From Leeuwenhoekiella sp. MAR_2009_132 (GTDB lineage: Bacteria > Bacteroidota > Bacteroidia > Flavobacteriales > Flavobacteriaceae): 64,000 nt of DNA. Under the pieces are notes generated by a model, which did not search any database, had not been told where the DNA came from, and was given only the letters and a program-made list of their open reading frames with translations. The translations under genes and the position numbers were made by a program. Of this stretch, positions 46,701 through 54,220 are shown piece by piece. The number at the start of each line of letters is the position of its first letter. Positions within the stretch are counted from its first letter, which is position 1. Location: assembly GCF_000687915.1 (NCBI RefSeq), contig NZ_JHZY01000004.1, positions 1,808,001 to 1,872,000 of the forward strand, given 5' to 3'.

Positions 46701-46883
46701 CGAGTACGCACCATCAAAATCTGTTTGTGTTCCCCGATTTGTGGCACCTTTAATAATTACGTTAACTCCCGGCAAAGGAATACCATCAGGTCCTATAACA
46801 GTTCCAGAAACGGTTTTTTCTTGAGCATAGGTGCTCATTGCTATCAGGCATAATAGCAAACTAAATAATAGTCTTTTCACCAT
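43722..46883 (-). CDS. SusC/RagA-family TonB-dependent receptor (second pair, intact)
   Basis: 1053 aa. Signal peptide to about residue 20 (MSTYAQ). A carboxypeptidase-regulatory-like domain spans about 24-100 (GTVIGPDGIPLPGVNVIIKG, FVGFINQEKKIG). A SusC linker (SLDEVIVVAYGTTTRGEVTG) leads to a plug with EPLYIVDGVVYSGS and LKDAASTAIYGSQGANGVVV. The long barrel ends in the normal aromatic/hydrophobic C-terminus (LGFNLSL). It imports oligomers across the outer membrane with energy from TonB. Unlike the first susC-like gene it is in one frame. It is the first gene of the unit; its 5' side opens onto a 667-bp intergenic region. Confidence 0.94.
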   Translation of the reverse strand: MVKRLLFSLLLCLIAMSTYAQEKTVSGTVIGPDGIPLPGVNVIIKGATNRGTQTDFDGAYSLTAKPEETLVFSFVGFINQEKKIGTLSKIDVVLAESTESLDEVIVVAYGTTTRGEVTGSVSTVSGDAIENRPLTNVISALEGTASGVQIASGSGQPGSAPSIRIRGFGSVNSSQEPLYIVDGVVYSGSFASLNSNDIESFTVLKDAASTAIYGSQGANGVVVITTKKGKKGKDQISLEVSQGMASRSIPEYDRVGPSQYYELMWEAYRNSLTFRNSNPLSTNDANIKASEDISNLLGYNPYNVSNDQIVLNNGSINPNASLKYPGDLNWQDALERTGIIQNINFSYQGGTEKTDYFASLSYLDQSANVINSDFERITGRINLNSKIKDWFKTGFNITGATSTSNQAVDGAANSSSFVNPFRFSRFIAPIYPVFLHDATTGDFILDDAGNRIYDTGDYTEVRPAGASPGRHAIQENLLNIDKDDRFAINARTYAEFYFLKDFTFTFNAGIDKNFYQNENYDNKIVGDGAPDGRAGRTTQTTTVITYNQLLNWNKSIGNHNITALLGHESLDYSLNFLTGFRQNQVVDGNTELINFATTVDLESYSREYGKEGYFSRLNYNYDNRYFAAGSYRRDGSSRFANDVRWGNFYSYSGAWRIDQENFLKDQSWLNFLKLRASYGQVGNDSNLSNASLSFYASQSLLGLGNNNAGEPGILISAPGNEFLEWETQKQTDLGLDFGFFNNRISGSFAYYKKITDGLIFDVPLPISSGLDNYPANIGNMFNRGLELDLNLGLVRNENFSWNLNINASTIHNEFTELPQEEIINGTKKYVVGGSIFDYWLREYSGVDPADGSALYVFDPELGTPEDADVRTVNGNLVTTNQNKALYNSTATALPDLFGSFTSTWNYKGIELRTLFTYSIGGDTYDTNLAGLLHSGNYGAALSTRILDRWQQPGDITDIPRLDTDQRAAFEAASDRYLVSSTFLGLRQVSLSYNLPAQLIDRIGLTNAKIYLNGENIHFWTSVDGLDVGQNFNGTTQNRFSPSRTISLGFNLSL

Positions 46884-47454
46884 TTAAATTATGTTTTGGT
46901 TATAAAGGTGAAATTTATATTAATTGTTAATTATATTTTTCTAAAATATGAAAATGAAGTGATTATTACTTTTTACACAGAATTCAACAATTATACAGTC
47001 TAATATTTAAATTATACACAACTATTTGTAGTAAAAACTAATTATTGAATAATATTTTAACAAAACTTGTTGCGTTAGAATTTAAAACAGAATTTAGAAA
47101 AAACGTTTTCAAAATTTTAAGAGAAATTATGATCTGCTTAATGAGTGCATAAGTAATTATAAATTCACTCTTAGAAATACCCAGTAAGCCTAAAAAATAT
47201 TTCAAAATGTATTAAAATATTCTTTTGAAGAAAGTTTAAATAAGTGATTTATGATGCATTTAAAAGTTTAAATGAGAGGGCTCATAAATCTAGATTCTTT
47301 TAAATAAATAGCTTTTAGTCTATTAACAAGTAGAAGTCTCTGAGTCTTCAACTATATCTTATTCAGTAAACATTTTTATCTTTTTTTTATTAGAGCTGAT
47401 TAGTGTATTGATAACCAGTTATTAAAAGCGATAAAAATTATAGTAAGGCTGAGT

Positions 47455-47484
47455 TTGTCATATTCATTTATAATTGTACATTTG
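47455..47484 (+). promoter_or_regulatory. Promoter of the rplM-rpsI operon
   Basis: TTG at 47455-47457 (within TTTG), a 19-bp spacer, then TACATTTG at 47477-47484: an almost ideal Bacteroidota promoter. The start should be near 47490, giving a leader of about 60 bases before the GTG start codon. Confidence 0.8.
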
Positions 47485-47491
47485 CACCCCT

Positions 47492-47519
47492 GTTTTCCCG
47501 TGTGAACGAGAAAGCAGGA
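47492..47519 (+). promoter_or_regulatory. Hairpin in the rplM leader, candidate autoregulatory element
   Basis: CCTGTTTTC pairs with GAAAGCAGG (one G-T wobble) about 10 bases apart, in the short 5' leader just after the promoter. Ribosomal protein operons are often controlled by such leader structures bound by their own product (here L13 would be the candidate). Evidence is only position and pairing. Confidence 0.4.
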
Positions 47520-47550
47520 AATGGAATGTTTAATAATTAAATAAAACAGT

Positions 47551-48006
47551 GTGGACACATTAAGTTACAAAACAGTATCTGCCAACAAGAACACCGTTAA
47601 CAAAGAGTGGGTTGTTATTGATGCTGAAGGACAAACGTTGGGTCGCATGTCTACTATCGTTGCAAAATTTTTGCGCGGAAAGTACAAGCCTAACTACACA
47701 CCACACGTTGATTGCGGAGACAATGTTATTGTTATCAATGCCTCTCAAATCAACTTAACAGGAAAGAAGTGGGATTCTAAATCTTACATCCGTCATACGG
47801 GCTATCCTGGTGGTCAAAGAAGCCTAACTGCAAAAGAATTGTACGGTAAAGACCCTGCGCGTCTTGTCGAAAATGCAGTAAAAGGTATGTTGCCTAAAAA
47901 CAAATTAGGTAGCGCGATTTATCGCAATTTAAAGGTTTATGCCGGTGCAGATCACGGGCAGGAAGCACAGAAGCCTAAAGTAATCAACATTAACGAACTT
48001 AAGTAA
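47551..48006 (+). CDS. rplM: Large ribosomal subunit protein L13
   Basis: 151 aa, GTG start at 47551 (MDTLSYKTVSANKNTVNKEW), the N-terminus known for Bacteroidota L13; no ATG fits better. Conserved L13 blocks are WVVIDAEGQTLGRMSTIVAK, HVDCGDNVIVINA, SYIRHTGYPGGQRSLTAKEL and VKGMLPKNKLGSAIYRNLKV. It assembles early into the 50S subunit near the 23S 5' domains. The stop codon is immediately followed by the rpsI ATG, so the two are translationally coupled. Confidence 0.97.
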   Translation: MDTLSYKTVSANKNTVNKEWVVIDAEGQTLGRMSTIVAKFLRGKYKPNYTPHVDCGDNVIVINASQINLTGKKWDSKSYIRHTGYPGGQRSLTAKELYGKDPARLVENAVKGMLPKNKLGSAIYRNLKVYAGADHGQEAQKPKVININELK

Positions 48007-48393
48007 ATGGAAGTAATTCACAAAATTGGTCGTAGAAAAACGGCTGTTGCTCGTGTTTATTTAGCTCCGGGTTCTGGTAACATCACCATAAACAAGCGTG
48101 ATGTTAAAGAATATTTCACTACAGGAACTTTACAGTACAAAGTTAATCAGCCATTAGTAATGACTGAAAATGAAAAAAACTTTGACGTTAAAGTAAATGT
48201 TTACGGTGGTGGTATTACTGGTCAAGCTGAAGCTGTACGTCTTGCTCTTTCTAGAGCGATGTGCGAATTAGACGCAGAAAACAGACTTATCCTTAAGCCT
48301 GAAGGTTTGTTAACGAGAGATCCAAGAATGGTAGAGCGTAAGAAATTCGGTCAGAAGAAAGCGCGTAAGAAATTCCAATTCTCAAAACGTTAA
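48007..48393 (+). CDS. rpsI: Small ribosomal subunit protein S9
   Basis: 128 aa. It has the S9 motifs [40 protein letters not shown] and [20 protein letters not shown]. The C-terminal tail ends in FQFSKR, whose last Arg reaches the P-site tRNA anticodon in the 30S subunit. It follows rplM with no intergenic base. Confidence 0.97.
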   Translation: MEVIHKIGRRKTAVARVYLAPGSGNITINKRDVKEYFTTGTLQYKVNQPLVMTENEKNFDVKVNVYGGGITGQAEAVRLALSRAMCELDAENRLILKPEGLLTRDPRMVERKKFGQKKARKKFQFSKR

Positions 48394-48479
48394 CAACTAT
48401 TGTATTTCAAAAATTCTGTCTTTTATTGGCAGCTCTTTTGAAATCAAAAAGAAATTAATTTTTAATTAAATAGTCCTTG

Positions 48480-48553
48480 TTTTCGCGAAAGCGGAAAAAT
48501 TGGTTTAGCATCTAAATAGGTAAGGCGACACGTCAAAGGCGGGAACCACTTAC
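48480..48553 (+). promoter_or_regulatory. Structured leader region upstream of rpsB
   Basis: In the 199-bp gap between rpsI and rpsB lies a hairpin with a GAAA tetraloop (about 48480-48498: TTTTCGC GAAA GCGGAAAA). After it comes a G/C-richer block where GTAAG (48520-48524) pairs with CTTAC (48549-48553) around GCGACACGTCAAAGGCGGG. Placed before an S2 gene, this could be an S2-binding autoregulatory leader. The CGCGAAAGCG palindrome alone could instead be a dispersed genomic repeat. No match to a named family is claimed. Confidence 0.4.
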
Positions 48554-48592
48554 ATATTGCTACTACAACGGGAACGTAAACTAAATTTAAAA

Positions 48593-49387
48593 ATGGCAAA
48601 AACAGAAAATGTAAAGGATTTACTGGATGCAGGTGTACACTTTGGTCACCTTACCAGAAGATGGGATCCAAACATGGCACCATATATCTATATGGAGCGT
48701 AATGGTATTCACATCATTAATCTATACAAAACTGCTGCTAAACTTAGCGAAGCTTCAGAAGCTCTAGCTAAAATTGCAGCTTCAGGTAGAAAAATACTTT
48801 TTGTAGCTACCAAAAAACAAGCAAAAGAAATTGTTGCTGATCACGCAGGTCGCGCTAAAATGCCTTTCATTACAGAAAGATGGCCAGGTGGTATGTTAAC
48901 TAACTTCGTAACTATACGTAAGGCGGTTAAGAAAATGCAAACTGTAGATCGTATGAAACAAGACGGTCGTTTTGATAGCTTGTCTAAAAAAGAGCAATTA
49001 CAAATGAACCGTATGCGTGACAAATTAGAGAAGAACTTAGGTTCTATCGAAGATATGACACGTTTACCGGGTGCTTTATTTGTAGTTGATATTAAGCGTG
49101 AACACATTGCGATTAAAGAAGCTCAAAAATTAAACATTCCAATCTTTGCGATGGTTGATACTAACTCTGACCCACGTCAGGTTGATTTCGCTATCCCATC
49201 TAATGATGATGCTTCTAAATCTATCGAGAAAATCATAGCTAACGTTGCTGATGCAATTGTTGAAGGTCTTTCTGAGCGTAAAGCTGGTAAAGAGAAAGAT
49301 AAAGAAGACAAGCCAAAAGCTAAAAAAGCAGACGCTAAGCCAGAAAAGGCAAAAGCTAAAGCTGCAGCTAGCGACGAAGAAGAATAG
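48593..49387 (+). CDS. rpsB: Small ribosomal subunit protein S2
   Basis: 264 aa from ATG 48593 ([20 protein letters not shown]). The frame is open 12 codons upstream, but those residues do not match S2. Core motifs are [56 protein letters not shown] and [21 protein letters not shown] Lys/Ala/Glu-rich tail of about 37 residues ([18 protein letters not shown]...) extends beyond the core, as is common in this phylum. It binds the 30S body near S1. Followed by tsf. Confidence 0.96.
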   Translation: MAKTENVKDLLDAGVHFGHLTRRWDPNMAPYIYMERNGIHIINLYKTAAKLSEASEALAKIAASGRKILFVATKKQAKEIVADHAGRAKMPFITERWPGGMLTNFVTIRKAVKKMQTVDRMKQDGRFDSLSKKEQLQMNRMRDKLEKNLGSIEDMTRLPGALFVVDIKREHIAIKEAQKLNIPIFAMVDTNSDPRQVDFAIPSNDDASKSIEKIIANVADAIVEGLSERKAGKEKDKEDKPKAKKADAKPEKAKAKAAASDEEE

Positions 49388-49398
49388 TATTTAACAAT

Positions 49399-49429
49399 TT
49401 GATAATAGCTGAAGTCGTTTAGTATATTG
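49399..49429 (+). promoter_or_regulatory. Candidate internal promoter of tsf
   Basis: TTG at 49399-49401, a 21-bp spacer, then TATATTG at 49423-49429, one T short of the -7 consensus. It would start transcription about 50 bp before the tsf ATG. The element sits inside the loop of the rpsB-tsf hairpin. Confidence 0.4.
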
Positions 49430-49457
49430 CAATTTTGCACTAAGCTAAACGACTTTT
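49412..49457 (+). terminator. Hairpin between rpsB and tsf, possible attenuator or partial terminator
   Basis: AAGTCGTTTAG (49412-49422) pairs with CTAAACGACTT (49445-49455) over 11 perfect bp with a long 22-base loop, followed by a T run. It could reduce readthrough from rpsB into tsf. The loop overlaps a possible tsf promoter. Confidence 0.6.
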
Positions 49458-49484
49458 TGTTTTAACTCATAAATTCTAAATAAA

Positions 49485-50450
49485 ATGGCAAAAATAACAG
49501 CCGCAGACGTAAATAAATTGAGAAAAGCTACCGGTGCCGGTATGATGGATTGTAAAAATGCATTAGTTGAGGCAGAAGGTGATTTTGACAAAGCGATTAC
49601 TGTACTTCGTAAAAAAGGACAAAAAATTGCTGAAAAACGTGCAGATCGTGACTCAAGTGAAGGAGTTGTTGTAGCAAAGATTAATGATGCAAACAATAGA
49701 GGTGTTGTTTTCTCATTAAACTGTGAGACAGATTTCGTTGCTAAAAACGATACGTATGTTGAGATGGCTAATGAGTTAGGTGATGTTGCCTTAAATTACA
49801 ACAGCAAAGATGAATTTTTAGCTGCTGATTTTCAGGGGATGACTGTTTCTGAAAAGCTAATTGAGCAGACTGGTGTTATTGGCGAGAAATTAGAAATAGG
49901 TGGTTTTGAGGTTTTAGAAGCTCCTTTTGTAGGTGCTTATGTACACGGTAATAAAATAGGTGCTCTAACTGGTCTTTCTAAAGCTACAGAGAATGCAGAT
50001 GAGGTTGCTAAAAGTGTTTCTATGCAAGTAGCTTCAATGGGTGCGACTACATTATCTTACAAAGATTTTGATCCAGAATTTGTTGCATCAGAAACTGAAG
50101 CTCGTATTGCTGCTATTGAAAAAGAAAATGAAGAGCTAGGACGTTTAGGTAAAACACTTAAAAATGTTCCTCAATATATCTCAATGTCTCAGTTAACTCC
50201 AGAAGTTATGGCTAAGGCAGAAGCAGATATCAAAGAAGAATTAAAAGCAGAAGGAAAGCCAGAGCAAATCTGGGATCGTATCTTACCAGGTAAATTAGAC
50301 CGTTACGTAGCTGATAACACAACTATGGATAATGAGAAAGCTTTACTTGATCAAGTATTTATTATGGACGAAAGCACAAACGTTGCTAAGTATGTAGCTA
50401 GCAAAGGTGATGCTGAAGTTGTAGGCTTTAAACGTGTAAGCTTAGCTTAA
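49485..50450 (+). CDS. tsf: Translation elongation factor EF-Ts
   Basis: 321 aa nucleotide-exchange factor for EF-Tu. N-terminal UBA-like domain (about 1-50) with the signature LRKATGAGMMDCKNALVEAE and the TDFVAKN-type core motif CETDFVAKNDTYVEMANELG. Two dimerisation subdomains follow, with an insertion relative to the 283-aa E. coli protein (about 100-130). The C-terminus has the coiled coil and LLDQVFIMDESTNVAKYV. It lies 97 bp after rpsB in the usual rpsB-tsf order. Confidence 0.96.
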   Translation: MAKITAADVNKLRKATGAGMMDCKNALVEAEGDFDKAITVLRKKGQKIAEKRADRDSSEGVVVAKINDANNRGVVFSLNCETDFVAKNDTYVEMANELGDVALNYNSKDEFLAADFQGMTVSEKLIEQTGVIGEKLEIGGFEVLEAPFVGAYVHGNKIGALTGLSKATENADEVAKSVSMQVASMGATTLSYKDFDPEFVASETEARIAAIEKENEELGRLGKTLKNVPQYISMSQLTPEVMAKAEADIKEELKAEGKPEQIWDRILPGKLDRYVADNTTMDNEKALLDQVFIMDESTNVAKYVASKGDAEVVGFKRVSLA

Positions 50451-50475
50451 TTCGTTTAGAGTATTCTATAGAATT

Positions 50476-50505
50476 AAAAGGCTGCCAATTGGCAGCCTTT
50501 TTTTA
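50476..50505 (+). terminator. Intrinsic terminator after tsf
   Basis: AAAAGGCTGCC (50476-50486) pairs with GGCAGCCTTTT (50491-50501) around AATT, followed by more T residues. It separates rpsB-tsf from pyrH-frr. Confidence 0.9.
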
Positions 50506-50543
50506 TGTCTTAAATTCATTTTTTTTCACATACTCATTAACCG

Positions 50544-50551
50544 TATATTTG
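50544..50551 (+). promoter_or_regulatory. Candidate -7 element of pyrH-frr
   Basis: TATATTTG, an exact TAnnTTTG match, 19 bp upstream of the pyrH ATG and just after the tsf terminator. No convincing TTG -33 is seen (only a T run at the right distance). Confidence 0.5.
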
Positions 50552-50570
50552 CCCAAAATTTATTAAAATC

Positions 50571-51278
50571 ATGCAGTACAAACGTATTCTTCTTAAATTA
50601 TCTGGTGAAGCATTAATGGGAAATCGCCAGTATGGTATTGATCCCGATAGATTAGCAGAATATGCAGAGGAGATTAAAAAAGTTCTCGATAAAGGTGTAG
50701 AAGTAGCTATTGTTATAGGTGGTGGTAACATCTTTAGAGGTGTGGCAGGTGCAAGCCGTGGTATGGATCGTGTTCAGGGTGATCATATGGGGATGCTTGC
50801 AACGGTAATAAACGGTCTTGCATTGCAAAGCGCTCTTGAAGAGGCAGGTATACAAACTCGTCTACAGAGTGCAATTCAAATTAACGAAGTAGCAGAGCCG
50901 TTCATTCGTAGAAGAGCTATTCGTCATTTAGAAAAAGGACGCGTGGTTATTTTTGGTGGAGGTACAGGGAATCCTTATTTTACTACAGATTCAGCAGCGG
51001 TACTTAGAGCAATAGAAATTCACGCAGATGTAATTTTAAAAGGTACTCGTGTAGATGGTATTTATACTAGCGATCCTGAAAAAGATGATAAAGCCGTAAA
51101 ATTTGACTTTATTAGTTTTGAAGATGTACTTCAAAAAGGCTTAAAGGTAATGGATACTACTGCTTTTACATTAAGTCAGGAGAACGAATTGCCTATTATT
51201 GTATTTGATATGAACAAGCAAGGCAATCTCTTAAAGGTTGTTAATGGTGAAGCTATAGGTACAACAGTAAATTTATAA
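50571..51278 (+). CDS. pyrH: Uridylate kinase (UMP kinase)
   Basis: 235 aa amino-acid-kinase-fold enzyme. It phosphorylates UMP to UDP in pyrimidine synthesis and is typically hexameric and GTP-regulated. Motifs are [13 protein letters not shown] (nucleotide phosphate binding), [53 protein letters not shown] and [20 protein letters not shown]. Length is typical. It is followed 47 bp later by frr, the normal order. Confidence 0.96.
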   Translation: MQYKRILLKLSGEALMGNRQYGIDPDRLAEYAEEIKKVLDKGVEVAIVIGGGNIFRGVAGASRGMDRVQGDHMGMLATVINGLALQSALEEAGIQTRLQSAIQINEVAEPFIRRRAIRHLEKGRVVIFGGGTGNPYFTTDSAAVLRAIEIHADVILKGTRVDGIYTSDPEKDDKAVKFDFISFEDVLQKGLKVMDTTAFTLSQENELPIIVFDMNKQGNLLKVVNGEAIGTTVNL

Positions 51279-51325
51279 TTTAGTATTTTTGACTGTTTTT
51301 TAAAAACAGGATAATTTATAATGCT

Positions 51326-51889
51326 ATGAACGAAGACATACAATTTATATTAGACGGTGCAGAAGAAGCGATGCAAAGTGCTATTACGCATCTTAAAAAA
51401 CAATTTGCAAACATACGTGCCGGTAAAGCTAGTCCTGCGATGTTGGGGAGTGTAATGGTAGATTATTACGGTAGTCAAACGCCACTCTCTCAAGTCGCAA
51501 ACGTGAATACACCAGATGGTAGAACAATTTCTATTCAACCCTGGGAAAAAGCGATGATTCACGAGATTGAAAAGGCAATTATGAATGCTAATCTAGGCTT
51601 CAATCCTATGAATAATGGGGAAAGTGTTATCATAAATGTACCGCCACTTACCGAAGAGCGTCGTAAAGATCTTGTTAAGCAGGCAAAAGCAGAAGCAGAA
51701 GATGCTAAGGTAGGCGTGCGTAATGATCGTAAAAACGCAAACAACGATATTAAAAAATTAGAGAAAGATGGTCTTGCAGAAGATTTATGCCGTAATGCGG
51801 AAGTAGACGTGCAGGATCTAACTGATAGTTATATTAAAAAGATAGATGAGATTCTTGTAGTCAAAGAAAAAGAAATTCTTACTGTTTAA
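51326..51889 (+). CDS. frr: Ribosome recycling factor
   Basis: 187 aa, the usual RRF size. The three-helix-bundle domain contains HLKKQFANIRAGKASPAML and ERRKDLVKQAKAEAEDAKVG. The small beta domain has VDYYGSQTPLSQVANVNTPD and IQPWEKAMIHEIEKAI. With EF-G it splits post-termination ribosomes. It is the last gene of the translation cluster, followed by a terminator. Confidence 0.96.
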   Translation: MNEDIQFILDGAEEAMQSAITHLKKQFANIRAGKASPAMLGSVMVDYYGSQTPLSQVANVNTPDGRTISIQPWEKAMIHEIEKAIMNANLGFNPMNNGESVIINVPPLTEERRKDLVKQAKAEAEDAKVGVRNDRKNANNDIKKLEKDGLAEDLCRNAEVDVQDLTDSYIKKIDEILVVKEKEILTV

Positions 51890-51950
51890 TAATGCAGTAC
51901 CTAATTTAGTTAACGGCTTCTTTATTTAGCTAGTTAAACTCATGCTAAGA

Positions 51951-51973
51951 GCGACCCGAGGGTCGCTTTTTTT
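51951..51973 (+). terminator. Intrinsic terminator of pyrH-frr
   Basis: GCGACC (51951-51956) and GGTCGC (51961-51966) form a compact stem with a CGAG loop followed by seven T residues, 61 bp after frr. Confidence 0.88.
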
Positions 51974-52007
51974 ATAGTATTTTTAGTCTCTAAGTTCCTT
52001 TTTTATA

Positions 52008-54155
52008 ATGGTTAAACCCGTAATATTTATTCTTGTTGTGTTCTTCGCTGGGCAGATTAATGGCTTTTCTCAGCAAAAAAATATAGATATTGATTCGTTG
52101 ATGCAGTCGGCTATTGATCGAGGCATAGTAAATAATCCTCAGGCCGTTTTAAAGCATTACAGCTATACAACCTACGAGAAAACGATAATTACAGATTCTA
52201 TAGCCAGCCAAACAAATTCTCATTCATTTTTTACCGAGAAGGTTGCATTAAATAATTATAATGAGGCTAATGGTTTTAAGGAAGAAGTACTGGGTATTAA
52301 CATGGCAGGCTTTAAAGAGCCGCGTTATGAAGTATTAGGTATCACATTGCAGTCAAGATCTTTTTATGATGAAGACTTTGTAATCTTTAATTACCGCTAT
52401 GCGGGACCGCTTTCAAAACGCGGACTTAAAAATTATAATTATCAGTTTGTAGGAGATACATTAATATTAAATAGGCCGGGCTTCGCGGTGTCTTTTCAGC
52501 CTAAGCGACCAGAAACAATTCCTGGATTAGAGGGGATCCTTTATTTAGATGCTGCAACAATGGCGCTTCAGAAGGTACATATTAGCATCAATGATGAGCT
52601 TCTTGCACGCATTGAACAGGAGTATGAATACATACCTGAAAATGAGGTGTATTTACCTAAGTCAAGTAAACTTTATATTGAAAAAGGAGAAAGTTCAAAA
52701 AGGCTCTCACTTTTTAGAGGAAAAGTTTCAGTAGGAACAATTGAAAAAAATCCTGTAAAGGAAGCCATACAGGGCAGGTATTTGCTCTCTACATCGTATA
52801 ACACCAACTTTAACCTTTCTGAAAGTGCCGCTCTTGAACATTCAAACCTGGCCATTGAAGTTATGGAAGATGCTGAGGAGAAGCCTGAATCGTTTTGGGA
52901 AAAGTACAGAACACAAGGGCTGTCACAGCGCGATTTAAATAGTTTTGACTATCTTGATGATGTAGTTAAAACCGAAAATATAGAACGTCGTTTAGCGATG
53001 ATAAATAATTTTGGGATTGGGTACTATACTGTAGACTTCTTTGATTTTGATCTTACTTACCCTTTAAAATTCAACAATTACGAGGGACTGCGCTTGGGTT
53101 TAGGTGGAGTTACTAACGCTCGATTTTCTGAAAATTTTAGACTTGAAGGATATACCGCTTATGGCTTTAAGGATAAAGTTTTAAAATACGGTTTTGGAGG
53201 TGGTGTGCTATTAAATGAATCTCACGGAGCCTGGTTAAGTTTAAGTTATAGTGATGATTTGCAGGAGACAGGTAGTTTTAATTATCTTACAGATCGCCGG
53301 GTATATTCGCTTTTTGAACCGCGCTTAGTTAATATTACGCAGTTTTTTGATTTTAAAACCTTCCGACTAAATCAGGAATATCAGATCACACCAAAAATTT
53401 TATCAGAGTTTCAGTTTGCTAAGACAAATGTGTTGCAAACCCAGGATTATTCATTTGTTTTAGGTGATGATACCTATAGTGAATATGATATTACCGAAGC
53501 TACTTTTGGTGTTCGCTGGAGTCCGTCTAGCAAGTTTATGCGTTCAGAAAAAGGAACTGTTGAGATTTACGATGGCTATCCTAAAATTACAGCGCAGATA
53601 TCAAAAGGTATATCTGGTTTACTCAACGGAGATTTTGATTTTACACGGGTAGGAGCTAAATTTTTCTATCAGGTAGAGCGCTTAAATAAATCAACAACCG
53701 AATTTTTGATTGAAGGTAAAATGGCATTTGGCGAGGTACCGCTTACGCATTTATTTCATGCGTATCCTAATGCACCTACTAAAGAAACAATTATGCAACG
53801 CTTTTCTGTTGCAGGGGTAAATAGTTTTGAAACCATGTATTTTGGAGAGTTTTTCTCAGATCGTATTGCTTCACTTCAAATAAAGCATCATTTACGCCCA
53901 TTTAATTTAGGTGAAAAATTTCAACCAGAAATGGTTTTTATAACCCGTTATGCGATAGGAGATATCTCTAATATTGAGCGTCATCAAGATGTAACGTTTG
54001 GTAAATTAAACAAAGGGTTTACAGAAAGTGGTTTTGAGATTAATAAAATTCTATTTGGTTTTGGTACCAGCTTAACCTATAGATACGGTGCATATAGTCT
54101 GCCAAATTTTGCAGATAATATCGCATTTAAATTCACCTTTAATCTGCAACTGTAA
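52008..54155 (+). CDS. DUF5686-family outer-membrane-associated protein
   Basis: 715 aa. Signal peptide ends near GFSQQ (about residue 22). Residues about 25-290 resemble the soluble part of DUF5686 proteins (YKHYSYTTYEKT-like start, NYNYQFVGDTLILNRPGFAV, PGLEGILYLDAATMALQKVH). The second half (about 330-715) is made of barrel-like strands ending in FKFTFNLQL. Most family members carry an extra N-terminal carboxypeptidase-regulatory-like domain, which is missing here; the protein begins directly with the DUF5686 core. No catalytic motif is recognised. Probably an outer-membrane barrel with a periplasmic domain; role unknown. Next to the MMPL exporter, 65 bp apart. Confidence 0.8.
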   Translation: MVKPVIFILVVFFAGQINGFSQQKNIDIDSLMQSAIDRGIVNNPQAVLKHYSYTTYEKTIITDSIASQTNSHSFFTEKVALNNYNEANGFKEEVLGINMAGFKEPRYEVLGITLQSRSFYDEDFVIFNYRYAGPLSKRGLKNYNYQFVGDTLILNRPGFAVSFQPKRPETIPGLEGILYLDAATMALQKVHISINDELLARIEQEYEYIPENEVYLPKSSKLYIEKGESSKRLSLFRGKVSVGTIEKNPVKEAIQGRYLLSTSYNTNFNLSESAALEHSNLAIEVMEDAEEKPESFWEKYRTQGLSQRDLNSFDYLDDVVKTENIERRLAMINNFGIGYYTVDFFDFDLTYPLKFNNYEGLRLGLGGVTNARFSENFRLEGYTAYGFKDKVLKYGFGGGVLLNESHGAWLSLSYSDDLQETGSFNYLTDRRVYSLFEPRLVNITQFFDFKTFRLNQEYQITPKILSEFQFAKTNVLQTQDYSFVLGDDTYSEYDITEATFGVRWSPSSKFMRSEKGTVEIYDGYPKITAQISKGISGLLNGDFDFTRVGAKFFYQVERLNKSTTEFLIEGKMAFGEVPLTHLFHAYPNAPTKETIMQRFSVAGVNSFETMYFGEFFSDRIASLQIKHHLRPFNLGEKFQPEMVFITRYAIGDISNIERHQDVTFGKLNKGFTESGFEINKILFGFGTSLTYRYGAYSLPNFADNIAFKFTFNLQL

Positions 54156-54193
54156 AATAAGGTTTTCCTAAAGGGAATTCAGTATCAAATAAG

Positions 54194-54201
54194 TACCTTT
54201 G
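54194..54201 (+). promoter_or_regulatory. Candidate -7 element of the MMPL exporter gene
   Basis: TACCTTTG, an exact TAnnTTTG match 19 bp before the ATG at 54221. No clear -33 TTG is present. Confidence 0.5.
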
Positions 54202-54220
54202 CCGCTCTTAAACTAAGACG

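Larger units (their letters stand above)
46884..47550. other. 667-bp AT-rich intergenic region before the ribosomal protein operon
   Basis: The longest gene-free stretch in the window, between divergent susC-like and rplM genes. No open frame, tRNA-like fold or repeat was found by eye. The rplM promoter and leader occupy the right 100 bp. The rest, with many T/A runs and TTTAAA blocks, must hold the SusC promoter and any regulator sites, none of which I can define. Confidence 0.5.
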
